A stretch of 64,000 nucleotides of DNA from Sphingobium sp. D43FB (GTDB lineage Bacteria > Pseudomonadota > Alphaproteobacteria > Sphingomonadales > Sphingomonadaceae): assembly GCF_002312805.1 (NCBI RefSeq), contig NZ_NMUA01000006.1, positions 62,001 through 126,000 of the forward strand. Reading direction: 5' to 3'. The first letter of the stretch is position 1. Each line of letters opens with the position of its first letter. The notes beneath the pieces are model-generated. The model saw only the letters and a list, made by a program, of their open reading frames with translations. It did no database searches and had not been told where the DNA came from. Below, piece by piece: positions 8,617 to 17,216 of the stretch. A program made the position numbers and the translations under genes.

Positions 8617-10005
8617 TCATTGAATCGATGATCCCGATGGGGTCGGTTGAGGGACTTGCCCGCAAGCTTGGTCCAAGCAGGATTCAGGGCCCGTCACTTC
8701 AAGAACCGGGGAAAATCCGCCCCCTGCCGTCCGCATGTTGGTGGTTTGGCCTTGATAAAGCCGTGCGGCGGCGAGCAGCAGCTCGCCAGCATATGTGTAT
8801 AGTCGGATGTCAGTTTTAAGAACGATGCTTTCACCCGCCACAGATGCATTGCGTGCGCTGGGCGCGGCAAAGGCTTGCGCGACATATACGCCGCTGACGA
8901 TCTCATCCCATACCCGGCGCGTGAGCTTGTCACCTCGATACGCCGCTTTGCTGCCATGACCGAGGGCCGGTTTGAAAAACAGGTTCCGGCGTTCACGCCA
9001 GAGATCCTCGCTATTCACCGCCGTGACGACAACGGTGCGCGGCAGGCCGCTACGCAGAACGGCTCGTCGTGCGGTCGACAGACCCCACTCCTCCAGCCGT
9101 GCATCGTCGGACAGAAGCGCAAGGTTGCGCTTGTCTGCGAACAGGGCGTGCACGTAGGGCGACGGCGTTAGGACGACTGCGCCCTGAAGGTACGCGGCCT
9201 GGAGTGCGGCATGTCGCGGCTCCTCGAGTGAGAAATCGACCAGGCGGTTGTAGACCAGGTCGATCGTTCGCCCGTTGACCGCAAGTTTCTGTCCGTCAAA
9301 CGTCATTTCTGCGGGATCAACGATCACTGCCGGGATACCCTGTGCTTCGAGCATCTCCTTCGCCAACTGAAACTCTGGGTATAAATGCTGCTGCTCGGGC
9401 AGGTCATCGACAATCGCAACCAGCGCCGGCTTGCCGGCACCCCGTTGCAACTGCCATTCGGCTGTAAACATTCGAGCCACGCGCTCGGCAAACTCACTTT
9501 CAGTCGGGGGTCTGGCTTGGAACTCTGCCTCCGGACAGCAAGCATGCTGTGCCCCCGCCAGAAACGCATTGAGGAAAGCGCCACCGGCATTGGTGTTCAC
9601 CTCAATGAGCTTCGGACCGTCAGGAGCCAGGTGAAAGTCGTAGCCCATGAATGCCCCGATCGGCCCGAAGTCCAGTTGCGCGGACGGCGGGGCATGGGAC
9701 AAGGTGGCTGCACGATAGGCCGGTAACTGCGCGGCCCCCTCAACGGCATCGACGATCAGCATCATTTTGCCCAGCGTTGCCGATGGAACGAACACGGGAA
9801 CATTGGAAAACAGCGTCGGATGCGATGCACTCAGCCGCTGCGCATACCCTTCGATCCGGACTGCTCTGTCCAGGGCTTCTTCCAACTCCATCCGGTCGAG
9901 TGAGATACAGAAACAGCCCAAGTTAAGCTGCTCTGCAATCGCTTCCGTGGCGACCGGCACGCCGTTCGGGGGCTCAATGGGGGACACCTCGTTCCTTTCT
10001 GGCAT
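8617..10005 (-). CDS. ATP-grasp-like protein of unknown function
   Basis: 462 residues, no signal peptide. It resembles circularly permuted ATP-grasp ligases: KLIEVNTNAGG at about residue 130, then near the C-terminus FFKPALGHGSKAAYRG (phosphate-loop-like), a VAQAF segment, and KTDIRLYTYAGE followed by AARLYQGQTTNMRTAGGGF, which would hold metal and ATP ligands. Glutathionylspermidine-synthase-type enzymes share this general layout, but I cannot assign a substrate. It lies 123 bases downstream of cueR on the same strand, so it could be co-transcribed with the copper ATPase unit. Confidence 0.6.
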   Translation of the reverse strand: MPERNEVSPIEPPNGVPVATEAIAEQLNLGCFCISLDRMELEEALDRAVRIEGYAQRLSASHPTLFSNVPVFVPSATLGKMMLIVDAVEGAAQLPAYRAATLSHAPPSAQLDFGPIGAFMGYDFHLAPDGPKLIEVNTNAGGAFLNAFLAGAQHACCPEAEFQARPPTESEFAERVARMFTAEWQLQRGAGKPALVAIVDDLPEQQHLYPEFQLAKEMLEAQGIPAVIVDPAEMTFDGQKLAVNGRTIDLVYNRLVDFSLEEPRHAALQAAYLQGAVVLTPSPYVHALFADKRNLALLSDDARLEEWGLSTARRAVLRSGLPRTVVVTAVNSEDLWRERRNLFFKPALGHGSKAAYRGDKLTRRVWDEIVSGVYVAQAFAAPSARNASVAGESIVLKTDIRLYTYAGELLLAAARLYQGQTTNMRTAGGGFSPVLEVTGPESCLDQACGQVPQPTPSGSSIQ

Positions 10006-10128
10006 AAGTATTGGCGCAACATGAACGCTTAAACTGAGAGGATGAAGCCAATTCGTCTGGGGTTAGCATCATCAAGCTATGCCGTCGTGAGAGATAAGTA
10101 ACGGCTGCTCACCTGCATTTTCCTCGCA

Positions 10129-10524
10129 TCACTCTTGATTGCGTGCGATCCCGTTGATGATTGGGCAATCAGGCCGTGCGTCTCCGGAACAGTGCTCTGC
10201 CAACGTCAACAATGTCACGCGCATTTGTTCCAACTGCTCGGCCTTTCTATGAAGCTCGGCGGCACGGGCAAGACCAAGACTCTTTACGTCTGCGCTCGAC
10301 CGATTGCGATCTGCCCAGAGCGAGAGCAATTCGCGAATTTCCTCAATCGGAAAGCCGAGATCCCGCGCATTCGCGATGAACCGCAAACGATGCAGGTCAT
10401 CGGGGGCGTAATCGCGAAACGTGCCGTTGCGTCGCGGCGGTGCCGGGATCAGTCCGATCTTCTCATAATGGCGGACCATGCGCTGCGACACGCCCGTTGC
10501 TTGCGCCACTTGCCCGATGTTCAA
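10129..10524 (-). CDS. cueR: CueR/HmrR-type copper-responsive MerR regulator
   Basis: 131 residues from a TTG at 10524, which has AAGGA eight bases upstream and overlaps the preceding stop (TTGA); an ATG at 10578 would add 18 unusual residues. N-terminal MerR helix-turn-helix ([20 protein letters not shown]), a long dimerisation helix, and the metal loop CSGDARPDC, which has the Cys-x7-Cys spacing of CueR. It activates copper export genes when Cu(I) is bound. Third gene of the unit copper ATPase-SRPBCC-cueR. Confidence 0.9.
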   Translation of the reverse strand: MNIGQVAQATGVSQRMVRHYEKIGLIPAPPRRNGTFRDYAPDDLHRLRFIANARDLGFPIEEIRELLSLWADRNRSSADVKSLGLARAAELHRKAEQLEQMRVTLLTLAEHCSGDARPDCPIINGIARNQE

Positions 10525-11021
10525 TGTGCAGATCCTTCGTGCTGGCTCTGAACTTCGTGCAGCATGTTCTCGACACACCAGCGCGCGAACGTCGGTGCCA
10601 GCAGTCGCCCAAGCCCGTGGCGCACACCCGATCGCGGCAAGGCGTAGTCGATCCAGACACGAAGCTGGCAGCCCATCACGACCTCTGCGATCTCGAAGCC
10701 CATCCGATAGTCTCGGATGACGACAAGCTGCGGAGTTCCGATCGTCGCCCAGAACTTGCGCAGCGGGGGTGCGCGCTCCTCGATGATCTCATCTAGGGCA
10801 ATCGCGAACCCAAACCCCTTGCCGGTCAGACAGATAACAGAACCCACCGCTTTCCCAGCCAGACCATCAAGCTTACATTGCATAGAGCCGCCGCCCATCA
10901 TGAGCGATGGCTCGCTCATGTGCCGGGTCAGAAGGTCCGGTTCATCGGCAACAGCGAAGACGCTTTCCGCTGACCCGTCAATTATCGTGGTCGCCTCGAA
11001 ATGAAGCGGCAGATCGGTCAC
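10521..11021 (-). CDS. SRPBCC-fold protein of unknown function
   Basis: 166 residues. The pattern [20 protein letters not shown] at the N-terminus, then alternating strands and a C-terminal amphipathic helix, fits the START/SRPBCC (polyketide cyclase) fold, a helix-grip hydrophobic pocket. No catalytic motif is evident. It overlaps the ATPase stop and the cueR start by four bases each, so it is translated as part of the copper unit. A role in metal handling is possible but unproven. Confidence 0.65.
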   Translation of the reverse strand: MTDLPLHFEATTIIDGSAESVFAVADEPDLLTRHMSEPSLMMGGGSMQCKLDGLAGKAVGSVICLTGKGFGFAIALDEIIEERAPPLRKFWATIGTPQLVVIRDYRMGFEIAEVVMGCQLRVWIDYALPRSGVRHGLGRLLAPTFARWCVENMLHEVQSQHEGSAH

Positions 11022-13378
11022 AGCCGCACGATCCGCAGGCGCAGAGCGTTGGTGATTACGCTCACCGAGGACAGGGCCATGGCCGCAGCCGCGATGGCGG
11101 GTGAGAGCATCCAGCCAAACGCCGGATAGAGTGCGCCCGCTGCGATCGGAATGCCGGCGACGTTATAGGCGAAGGCGAACACCAGGTTCTGGCGGATGTT
11201 GCGCATCACCGCGCGCGACAGTTTTCGCGCCCGCACGATGCCGCCCAGGTCTCCTTGCAGCAAGGTCACTCCGGCGCTTTCGATCGCAACGTCAGCCCCG
11301 GCCCCCATGGCGATGCCAACTTCCGCCGCCGCCAGCGCCGGCGCATCATTGACGCCGTCCCCGGCCATGGCGACGCTGCGACCCTCGGCGCGGAGTTTCT
11401 GGACGACGCTGGCTTTGTCTTCGGGCAGAACTTCGGCCTCGACATCGTCGATTCCGAGGCGGGCCGCGACGGCCAGCGCGGTTGTCCGATTGTCTCCCGT
11501 CATCATGACAATGCGGATGCCATCGGCCTTTAACTCGCGGATTGCCTGGGCCGAAGTCTCCTTGATCGGATCGGAGATGCCCAGCAGTCCGGCGAGCTTG
11601 CCATCGATGCTGGCGAAGATCGCGGTCGCGCCTTCGGCGCGCATCGCTTCGGCCGCTTCGTTGAGCGTAATCGTATCGATTTTCTGCTCCGCCATGAAGC
11701 GCGGTCCGCCGAGGAGGACATGCTTGCCCAACACCGTACCGGTCACGCCGCGCCCGACCGGTGAATCGAAATCGCTCGCCTGCTCCAGAACCAGCTTGCG
11801 GTCTTGTGCGGCGCGCAAGATGGCATCGCCCAGCGGGTGCTCGCTGCCGCGCTCAAGGCTGGCGGCGAGGCGCAGGATTTCGTCCTCGTCCCATCCGCTG
11901 GCGGTGCGAATACCGGTGACCGCAGGACGCCCTTCGGTCAGCGTACCGGTCTTGTCGACGATCAGCGTGTCGATCTTCTCCAACCGCTCGAGCGCCTCGG
12001 CATTCTTGATGAGCACGCCTGCCTGCGCGCCGCGTCCGACGCCAACCATGATCGACATCGGCGTGGCGAGACCCAGTGCACAGGGGCAGGCGATGATTAG
12101 CACCGACACGGCAGCGACCAGGGCATAGGTCAGGCGCGGGTCCGGGCCGAACAGGGCCCAGGCGGCGGCGGCGACCAGCGCGACCGCAATCACCACCGGC
12201 ACGAACCAGCCCGAGACCTGATCCGCCATGCGCTGGATCGGCGCGCGGCTGCGTTGCGCCTCAGCTACCATCTGCACGATCCGCGAGAGCAGCGTCTCGC
12301 TGCCGACCTTCTCGGCGACCATGATGAAGCTGCCGGTCTTGTTGAGTGAGCCTGCAATTACCTTGGCGCCCGCTTCCTTGGTGACCGGCATGGATTCGCC
12401 GGTGACCAACGATTCATCGATCGACACGCGGCCCTCGGCGATGACACCATCGACCGGCACCTTTTCACCGGGGCGGACCCGCAGATGATCGCCTACAATG
12501 ACAAGATCGAGCGTAACCTCTTCGTCCTGGCCATCCGCAGTAACCCTGCGCGCCGTCTTGGGCGCGAGGTCGAGCAGCGCCTTGATCGCGCCGGAGGTGC
12601 GCTCACGTGCGCGCAATTCGAGCACCTGTCCGAGCAGGACCAGCACGGTGATGACCGCCGCTGCCTCGAAATAGACCGGCACAGTTCCCATCGCGTCGCG
12701 AAAAGCCGGCGGGAACAGCGACGGCGCGAAATGGGCAACGAGGCTGTAGAGATAGGCGACGCCGACACCCATGGCGATCAGCGTGAACATATTGAGGTGG
12801 CGCGACTTGAGCGAAGCCCATCCACGCTCGAAGAAGGGCCAGCCCGCCCAGAGCACGACGGGTGTTGCGAGGACAAACTGGATCCAGTTCGATGCCTGCT
12901 TGCCAACAATCATCATGAGGCCGGTCAGATGTCCGCCCATCTCAAGGGCAAAGACCGGCAGAGTAAGCACTAGCGCGACCCAGAAGCGGCGGGTCATGTC
13001 GGCCAGTTCGGGATTGGGACCGTGATCGGCCGACACAGTTTCCGGCTCCAGCGCCATCCCGCAGATCGGACAGGAACCGGGGCCGACTTGCCGGACCTCG
13101 GGGTGCATCGGACAGGTATAGATGACGTCACCGGCGCTGGCGAGCACCGGCGGTGCTACCTTCTTAGAGAGGTACTGATCAGGATGGGCGACGAACTTCG
13201 TTTGGCAGCCTGCGCTGCAGAAATGGTATTCCTGGCCCGCGTGGGTTGCGTGGTGTTCGGTGGCAGCAGGGTCCACCTTCATGCCGCAAATCGGATCTGT
13301 CGCACTTTCTGCGCCTGTTTTCGGGCCGCCGCCGCAGCTCGCGCCATGTTGGTGCGCCTTGTGATCAGTCGATGCCAT
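11018..13378 (-). CDS. Copper-exporting P1B-type ATPase with YHS and heavy-metal-binding N-terminal domains
   Basis: 786 residues. The N-terminus has a His/Cys-rich YHS domain ([10 protein letters not shown], then CSAGC) and a heavy-metal-binding domain (YTCPMHPEV ... [10 protein letters not shown]) in place of a classic HMA domain. The membrane ion site is C431-P-C433 in [12 protein letters not shown] and the phosphorylated Asp is D475 in [17 protein letters not shown] follows. CPC plus this context indicates a Cu(I) exporter pumping to the periplasm. First gene of the cueR unit, with a MerR-type dyad in its promoter. This is a second, distinct P-type pump from the one at 25239-27659. Confidence 0.93.
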   Translation of the reverse strand: MASTDHKAHQHGASCGGGPKTGAESATDPICGMKVDPAATEHHATHAGQEYHFCSAGCQTKFVAHPDQYLSKKVAPPVLASAGDVIYTCPMHPEVRQVGPGSCPICGMALEPETVSADHGPNPELADMTRRFWVALVLTLPVFALEMGGHLTGLMMIVGKQASNWIQFVLATPVVLWAGWPFFERGWASLKSRHLNMFTLIAMGVGVAYLYSLVAHFAPSLFPPAFRDAMGTVPVYFEAAAVITVLVLLGQVLELRARERTSGAIKALLDLAPKTARRVTADGQDEEVTLDLVIVGDHLRVRPGEKVPVDGVIAEGRVSIDESLVTGESMPVTKEAGAKVIAGSLNKTGSFIMVAEKVGSETLLSRIVQMVAEAQRSRAPIQRMADQVSGWFVPVVIAVALVAAAAWALFGPDPRLTYALVAAVSVLIIACPCALGLATPMSIMVGVGRGAQAGVLIKNAEALERLEKIDTLIVDKTGTLTEGRPAVTGIRTASGWDEDEILRLAASLERGSEHPLGDAILRAAQDRKLVLEQASDFDSPVGRGVTGTVLGKHVLLGGPRFMAEQKIDTITLNEAAEAMRAEGATAIFASIDGKLAGLLGISDPIKETSAQAIRELKADGIRIVMMTGDNRTTALAVAARLGIDDVEAEVLPEDKASVVQKLRAEGRSVAMAGDGVNDAPALAAAEVGIAMGAGADVAIESAGVTLLQGDLGGIVRARKLSRAVMRNIRQNLVFAFAYNVAGIPIAAGALYPAFGWMLSPAIAAAAMALSSVSVITNALRLRIVRL

Positions 13379-13402
13379 ATCGATTCTCCTTCAACGCATC
13401 AT

Positions 13403-13433
13403 CATGTGGGGTCTGACATCATGTCAGGGTCAA
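13403..13433 (-). promoter_or_regulatory. Probable CueR-controlled promoter of the copper ATPase unit
   Basis: On the minus strand a TTGACC (-35, 13433-13428) is followed by the dyad CTGACAT-G-ATGTCAG (13427-13413), then a poor -10 (CATGAT-like). A palindrome in the -35/-10 spacer is the hallmark of MerR-family promoters. The start codon of the ATPase is 25 bases downstream. Confidence 0.65.
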
Positions 13434-13465
13434 GCGACTATTTTGCCAGTAACAAGGGAAACTGC

Positions 13466-14131
13466 TCAATCTGCGCTTCGGGCTCGCCAATTTGGAAAGA
13501 AACTGCCCGTGCGCGCCATGTAGCCGCGATAGGCATCGCCAAATTCGGCAATGGCGGCCTTTTCTTCATGACGGGCGAGGCGGACGTACATCACGACCAG
13601 AACCGGATACATGGCCAGCGTCAGAAGCGTTGGCCATTGCAGCAGAAACCCGGTCAGGATCAGGATGAAGCCGACGTATTGCGGGTGCCTGAGCCGTTCG
13701 TAGATGCCGGTGGTCGCCATTGCACCGCGCTGTTGCGCTGCATGGAGTACGGCCCAGCCCACCGAGATCATCCAGAACCCAGCACCAATCAGGACAAAAC
13801 TGGCCATGTGAAATGGGCCGAAGTGGGGGTTGACCCGCCACCCGAACATCATCTCGAGCAGATGGCCGGCGTCATGCGAGAACCAGTTGACGCCGGGATA
13901 GTGCGACTGGAGCCAGCCGGCGAACAGATAGATGGTGAGTGGGAAACCATACATTTCGGCAAAGAGCGCGACGAGAAAGGCGCTGAACGCGCTGAAGCTA
14001 CGCCAGTCCCTTGCCGATTGCGGTTTGAAAAAGCTCAGAGCGAACAGGATGAACACCACCGAGTTGACGAAAGCGAGACCCCACAGGCCGAAGCCCTGCA
14101 TCTGATGCGTGGCCGCGGTGCCCTCCATCAC
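13466..14131 (-). CDS. Membrane methyltransferase of the isoprenylcysteine/phospholipid methyltransferase superfamily
   Basis: 221 residues with about five to six membrane helices. The C-terminal signature YERLRHPQYVGFILILTG, followed by a conserved acidic pair (RHEEKAAI) and FGDAYRGY, is the S-adenosylmethionine site of ICMT-like membrane methyltransferases. The substrate is unknown; proteins of this family are frequent in metal-resistance clusters. Last gene of copC-copD-DUF2933-methyltransferase, overlapping the DUF2933 stop by four bases. Confidence 0.75.
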   Translation of the reverse strand: MMEGTAATHQMQGFGLWGLAFVNSVVFILFALSFFKPQSARDWRSFSAFSAFLVALFAEMYGFPLTIYLFAGWLQSHYPGVNWFSHDAGHLLEMMFGWRVNPHFGPFHMASFVLIGAGFWMISVGWAVLHAAQQRGAMATTGIYERLRHPQYVGFILILTGFLLQWPTLLTLAMYPVLVVMYVRLARHEEKAAIAEFGDAYRGYMARTGSFFPNWRARSAD

Positions 14132-14376
14132 TGTGCGCCGGCGTCGCCGGCCCCCTGTGTCTTGCCAGACGGCGGACCACCGCCGTGTTTGTGACCATGA
14201 TGCATGAAGAGGTGCATGATCGGGCAGGACAGGAAGAGCAGGAGCGGCAAGGCGCTCAGCAGGTGCACGGTGTGCTCGGTGAAGAGGTAGTAGCCAGCCA
14301 CGATCGCGAAGCCGACGAAGACGAGTTTGGCGAGGCCGGACATCTTTCCACCGCCATGGGGGTCATGCTCTGACAT
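14128..14376 (-). CDS. DUF2933 small His-rich membrane protein
   Basis: 82 residues: a short basic/Gly N-terminus, two membrane helices (about 14-56) with SCPIMHLFMHHGHKHGGG at the second membrane exit, and a polar tail. The CPIMHLFMHHGHKH motif is typical of the DUF2933 family found beside copper genes. The His/Met/Cys cluster could bind metal, but this is not demonstrated. Sits between copD (69-base gap) and the methyltransferase. Confidence 0.82.
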   Translation of the reverse strand: MSEHDPHGGGKMSGLAKLVFVGFAIVAGYYLFTEHTVHLLSALPLLLFLSCPIMHLFMHHGHKHGGGPPSGKTQGAGDAGAQ

Positions 14377-14445
14377 GGAATGGTCCTTTCAAATGACGGG
14401 ACGACTGACGGCCTGCGCTGGCAGGTGAAGATGGAATGCGACGCG

Positions 14446-15357
14446 TCACCAGCCTGGTTCCAGCGTTCCGAGCCATGCGACCAGGCCAAGGACCAGGCAC
14501 GCAGCAGCCAGTTCGACGACCATACTTGATCTTATTCGGCGAATGGTCATCGCTTTGTTTGAGTGGTCGGTGGCGCGTTCCACTGCGGGAACAAGCCGGA
14601 ACCGGTGGAGCGCTGCGAGCGCAAGCATGAGACCGAACAGCGCCAGCTTGGCCACCATCAGGACAATGTAGGTGGAACCGATGCCGGGACCGAGAGGCTG
14701 GCCGCCGAGAATAGCGAACCCGTTGATTAGCCCTGTGACAATCAGCAGTGCGACAACGAGCGACCCTAAGACACCGAAACTCCTGAGGCATCGTTCGGCT
14801 ACGGTCAGATCAGCGAGCGAAGGCTTCGGACGGGCCACCATATAGAAGAGGCAGGCAATCGCGCCCAGCCACACGCCAGCGGCCAGCAGGTGCACAATGT
14901 CGGCAATCAGGTGAGGCCACGCCAGCGCGCCGTCGGTAGCAACGCCATGTCCGTTCCATGCCAGTGATGCGAGAGCGATGCTGCTCAGAGCGGCAATCCC
15001 AGTCAGCGCGTTCGTGTTGTTCGTCGAAACCAGCAAGACGAGGGCGAGGGCAAGCAAGGTGACCGCAAGGCGCAATGCAAAGGCCCAGCCCACGGGAGCT
15101 GTCAGGAGGATTGAACGGGCAAGGTCAGGATCGATGGAAGCAATAGAAGTGCCTGCCATGCTGGCGACAAACACGGCAAAACCCAGCATGTTGAGCGCTA
15201 CTGCGCCGAGCCCCAGTAGGATCAGGCAAGCCCGGAATGGGAGCAGGCTGCGTTCCGACGGGCGCAACGCATAAAGACCGAACAGCGGCACGCCCAGTTG
15301 AAGTCCTTCAACTGCAAAAAGACCGAAGCGTATGGCTATGACCGGCCCCTCCGACAT
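14446..15357 (-). CDS. copD: CopD inner-membrane copper protein
   Basis: 303 residues, about eight membrane helices. WPHLIADIVHLLAAGVWLGA is the typical CopD segment with conserved His residues in membrane helices. CopD works with periplasmic CopC in copper import or handling across the inner membrane. It follows copC with a 5-base gap, as in Pseudomonas and most proteobacteria. Length matches the family. Confidence 0.92.
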   Translation of the reverse strand: MSEGPVIAIRFGLFAVEGLQLGVPLFGLYALRPSERSLLPFRACLILLGLGAVALNMLGFAVFVASMAGTSIASIDPDLARSILLTAPVGWAFALRLAVTLLALALVLLVSTNNTNALTGIAALSSIALASLAWNGHGVATDGALAWPHLIADIVHLLAAGVWLGAIACLFYMVARPKPSLADLTVAERCLRSFGVLGSLVVALLIVTGLINGFAILGGQPLGPGIGSTYIVLMVAKLALFGLMLALAALHRFRLVPAVERATDHSNKAMTIRRIRSSMVVELAAACLVLGLVAWLGTLEPGW

Positions 15358-15362
15358 ATCTG

Positions 15363-15758
15363 CTACCTGACGGAGAAGGCGAACTGGCCCTGGATTCGAT
15401 GCGTGTCAGCCGACACCGCATGCCAGGTCACGGTATAGGCCCCGCGTGGCAAGGCCCTCGCAAAAGTAGCGATCAGTGTCTTGCCGTCGGACGAAAATTT
15501 CGTCCGGATCGCGGGCAACGGAGCCATGCCCGTGTGAGCCGCATGATCAGCATGGGACATACCGGCAGGCGCAATTTCCAGACCTGTCAGTTGCGGCATC
15601 AGCCGTTCGGAGAAGCGAAGGGTTATCTGGCGCGCATTTTGTACCGCTGACTGCGCGGCGGGGATCGAGGATACCAGCCTTGGATGAGCCAGCGCGGGAA
15701 CGGCCGTTGTCATCGCAATCGCAGCGATGGCGGTGGCGATCGATCTGATGGTCTTCAT
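15363..15758 (-). CDS. copC: CopC periplasmic copper-binding protein
   Basis: 131 residues with a cleavable signal ending PALA; the mature protein then begins with His25, the N-terminal copper ligand of CopC. The beta-sandwich pattern includes LRFSERL, the Met/His loop GMSHADHAAHTGM, and the closing YTVTWHAVSADTHRIQGQFAFSV with the family's conserved His residues. Transcribed divergently from the sigma-factor operon, from its own copy of the shared motif (see 15786-15813). Confidence 0.93.
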   Translation of the reverse strand: MKTIRSIATAIAAIAMTTAVPALAHPRLVSSIPAAQSAVQNARQITLRFSERLMPQLTGLEIAPAGMSHADHAAHTGMAPLPAIRTKFSSDGKTLIATFARALPRGAYTVTWHAVSADTHRIQGQFAFSVR

Positions 15759-15785
15759 GCAACACTCCTGGGATATCTGCAGGCA

Positions 15786-15813
15786 ATACGCGGGTCGCGC
15801 CCTGACCCCTCAC
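15786..15813 (-). promoter_or_regulatory. Putative ECF-sigma promoter for copC-copD
   Basis: On the minus strand: TGAGGG, 14 bases, CGCGTAT (CGCGTAT complement at 15786-15792, GAGGG complement at 15807-15811). Same elements and same 14-base spacing as five other island promoters. It ends 27 bases before copC. Confidence 0.72.
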
Positions 15814-15830
15814 ATTCCAGCCCAAAATAA

Positions 15831-15859
15831 TTTGAGGGATTGGTCCTTCCGTTGCGTAT
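15831..15859 (+). promoter_or_regulatory. Putative ECF-sigma promoter for the cnrYXH-like operon (autoregulation)
   Basis: TTTGAGGG (15831-15838), 14 bases, TGCGTAT (15853-15859), 27 bases before the anti-sigma start. Identical spacing to the other five sites. Autoregulation of ECF operons is common; that this sigma factor reads the site is inference. Confidence 0.75.
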
Positions 15860-15886
15860 GAAGGCTGACGAGTTTGGAGAGGAAAA

Positions 15887-16168
15887 ATGACAGATATCGA
15901 AAGCGCACTTGCCCGATTGCGAGACCTTCCGGTTGATCCGCGCCTTAGCATGATCGATGCTGCGGTACTTGACGGGTTGCAGCGGGAACTGGCTGCGGGC
16001 GGTCGTCAGTCAGGCGGGCTGTTTGCAACAGCGGCCGCAGTCGCACTCGTTACCGGGCTTTTGGGTTCCGCCATTCCTGGTGCACCTGCGAATGCAGCGT
16101 CAAATTCGTTTCCGCTGGGAGCGCCTGCGGCGCTGGCCCCGTCGACGCTGCTGACGAGTGCGGAATGA
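15887..16168 (+). CDS. CnrY-like anti-sigma factor
   Basis: 93 residues: a cytoplasmic N-terminus of about 40 residues (amphipathic helix LPVDPRLSMIDAAVLDGLQR), one membrane helix at about 45-65, and a short periplasmic tail. Length and layout match CnrY (about 95 residues), which holds CnrH with its short N-terminal helix pair. Sequence similarity is weak and I rely on position: it is first in a trio with four-base overlaps (ATGA) to sensor and sigma genes. Confidence 0.7.
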   Translation: MTDIESALARLRDLPVDPRLSMIDAAVLDGLQRELAAGGRQSGGLFATAAAVALVTGLLGSAIPGAPANAASNSFPLGAPAALAPSTLLTSAE

Positions 16169-16605
16169 ACAATCGATCCCGTTACCTGCTGGTTATCCTC
16201 ATCGCCTTTGGTGCGGCATTGGCAGGCGTCTTTGTGGGCCGCAGCTACATTGTTCCGCCCCCGCCAGTTGAAAGCGAGCTTCACCACCTCCTCCACGAGA
16301 AACTCGATCTGGATTCTGGCCAGGAAACGAAGATCGAAGCCCTTGAAGCGCAATTCGCCATCCAGCGGCAGGCGCTCGAACTGGAACTGCGAGCGGATAA
16401 CTCCCGCCTCGCGCAGGCTATCCAGACCGAGCGCGGCTATGGCCCGCAAGTCAGCGCAGCGATCGACCGTTCGCATCAGGCGATGGGAGAACTCCAGAAG
16501 GCAACGCTCGAGCACATATTCGCCATGCGCAGTGTGCTGAGACCGGAACAGGCCGCGCAATTTGATGACGCAGTGGTCAAGGCGCTGACCGCCGAGGCAA
16601 AATGA
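16165..16605 (+). CDS. CnrX-like periplasmic metal sensor
   Basis: 146 residues: one N-terminal anchor (about 7-28) and a periplasmic four-helix hairpin domain of the heavy-metal-resistance family. Known CnrX binds Co/Ni through H42, H46, E63, H119 and M123. Here H40, H44, E61, H117 and M121 stand at exactly the same spacing (motifs HHLLH and LEHIFAM). The sensor should pass metal binding to the membrane anti-sigma factor. Overlaps both neighbours by four bases. Which metal it senses in vivo is not shown by sequence. Confidence 0.85.
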   Translation: MNNRSRYLLVILIAFGAALAGVFVGRSYIVPPPPVESELHHLLHEKLDLDSGQETKIEALEAQFAIQRQALELELRADNSRLAQAIQTERGYGPQVSAAIDRSHQAMGELQKATLEHIFAMRSVLRPEQAAQFDDAVVKALTAEAK

Positions 16606-17165
16606 GCCTCGATCTTGGTGCGTGTTCGGACGGCGAACTGGCAGCTCTGGCGATCGGAGGAAGGCAAACCGCCTATACCGAATTGTTGCGTCGGCATCGC
16701 GATGCCATTTTCCGTTTCGCCAGGGCGCATACCGCCGACGACGATGCAGCTCTCGATATAGCCCAGCAGACCTTCATTGCCGGATTTGCCGCGCTGGGGC
16801 GCTTCGATCAGTCGAGGCCGCTCAGGCACTGGCTGACCCGTATTGCGCTCAACAAATGTCGTGATTGGGCACGGCGCAGAAAGGTGAGCGCGCTCTTCTC
16901 GTTTGCTACGCCATTGGAAAGCGCCCCTGATCCGGTCGATCTCTCGGCCGATGTTGAACGCGAAGCCAGCGATCGTGAGGAACTGGCCAATGTTCTTAGC
17001 GCAATGAGCAGACTTCCGGCTAAGCTCAAGGACGTAATGGTGCTGCGCACGGTCGAGGGGCTTTCGCAGGTGGAAACTGCCGTGCTTTTGGGCATTACCG
17101 AAAAAGCTGTCGAAACGCGGCTCCACCGCGCACGCAATAACTTGCAGGAAATTTTGAGGGTCTGA
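16602..17165 (+). CDS. ECF sigma factor, CnrH-like
   Basis: 187 residues (CnrH is about 191). Region 2 includes ALDIAQQTFIAGFAAL and WLTRIALNKCRDWARRR; region 4 includes KLKDVMVLRTVEGLSQVETA and GITEKAVETRLHRAR, the DNA-recognition helix-turn-helix. Free sigma would direct RNA polymerase to the GAGGG-N14-nGCGTAT promoters of this island. Its last codons contain the -35 element of the next promoter (copA). Confidence 0.9.
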   Translation: MSLDLGACSDGELAALAIGGRQTAYTELLRRHRDAIFRFARAHTADDDAALDIAQQTFIAGFAALGRFDQSRPLRHWLTRIALNKCRDWARRRKVSALFSFATPLESAPDPVDLSADVEREASDREELANVLSAMSRLPAKLKDVMVLRTVEGLSQVETAVLLGITEKAVETRLHRARNNLQEILRV

Positions 17166-17181
17166 CGCAACTTCTGCGTAT
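17152..17181 (+). promoter_or_regulatory. Putative ECF-sigma promoter for copA-copB
   Basis: TTTTGAGGG (17152-17160), 14 bases, TGCGTAT (17175-17181), 35 bases before copA. The -35 lies inside the last codons of the sigma gene. Confidence 0.75.
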
Positions 17182-17216
17182 CTGTACGCAACAGGTATCA
17201 GGCAGGACTGCTTCCC

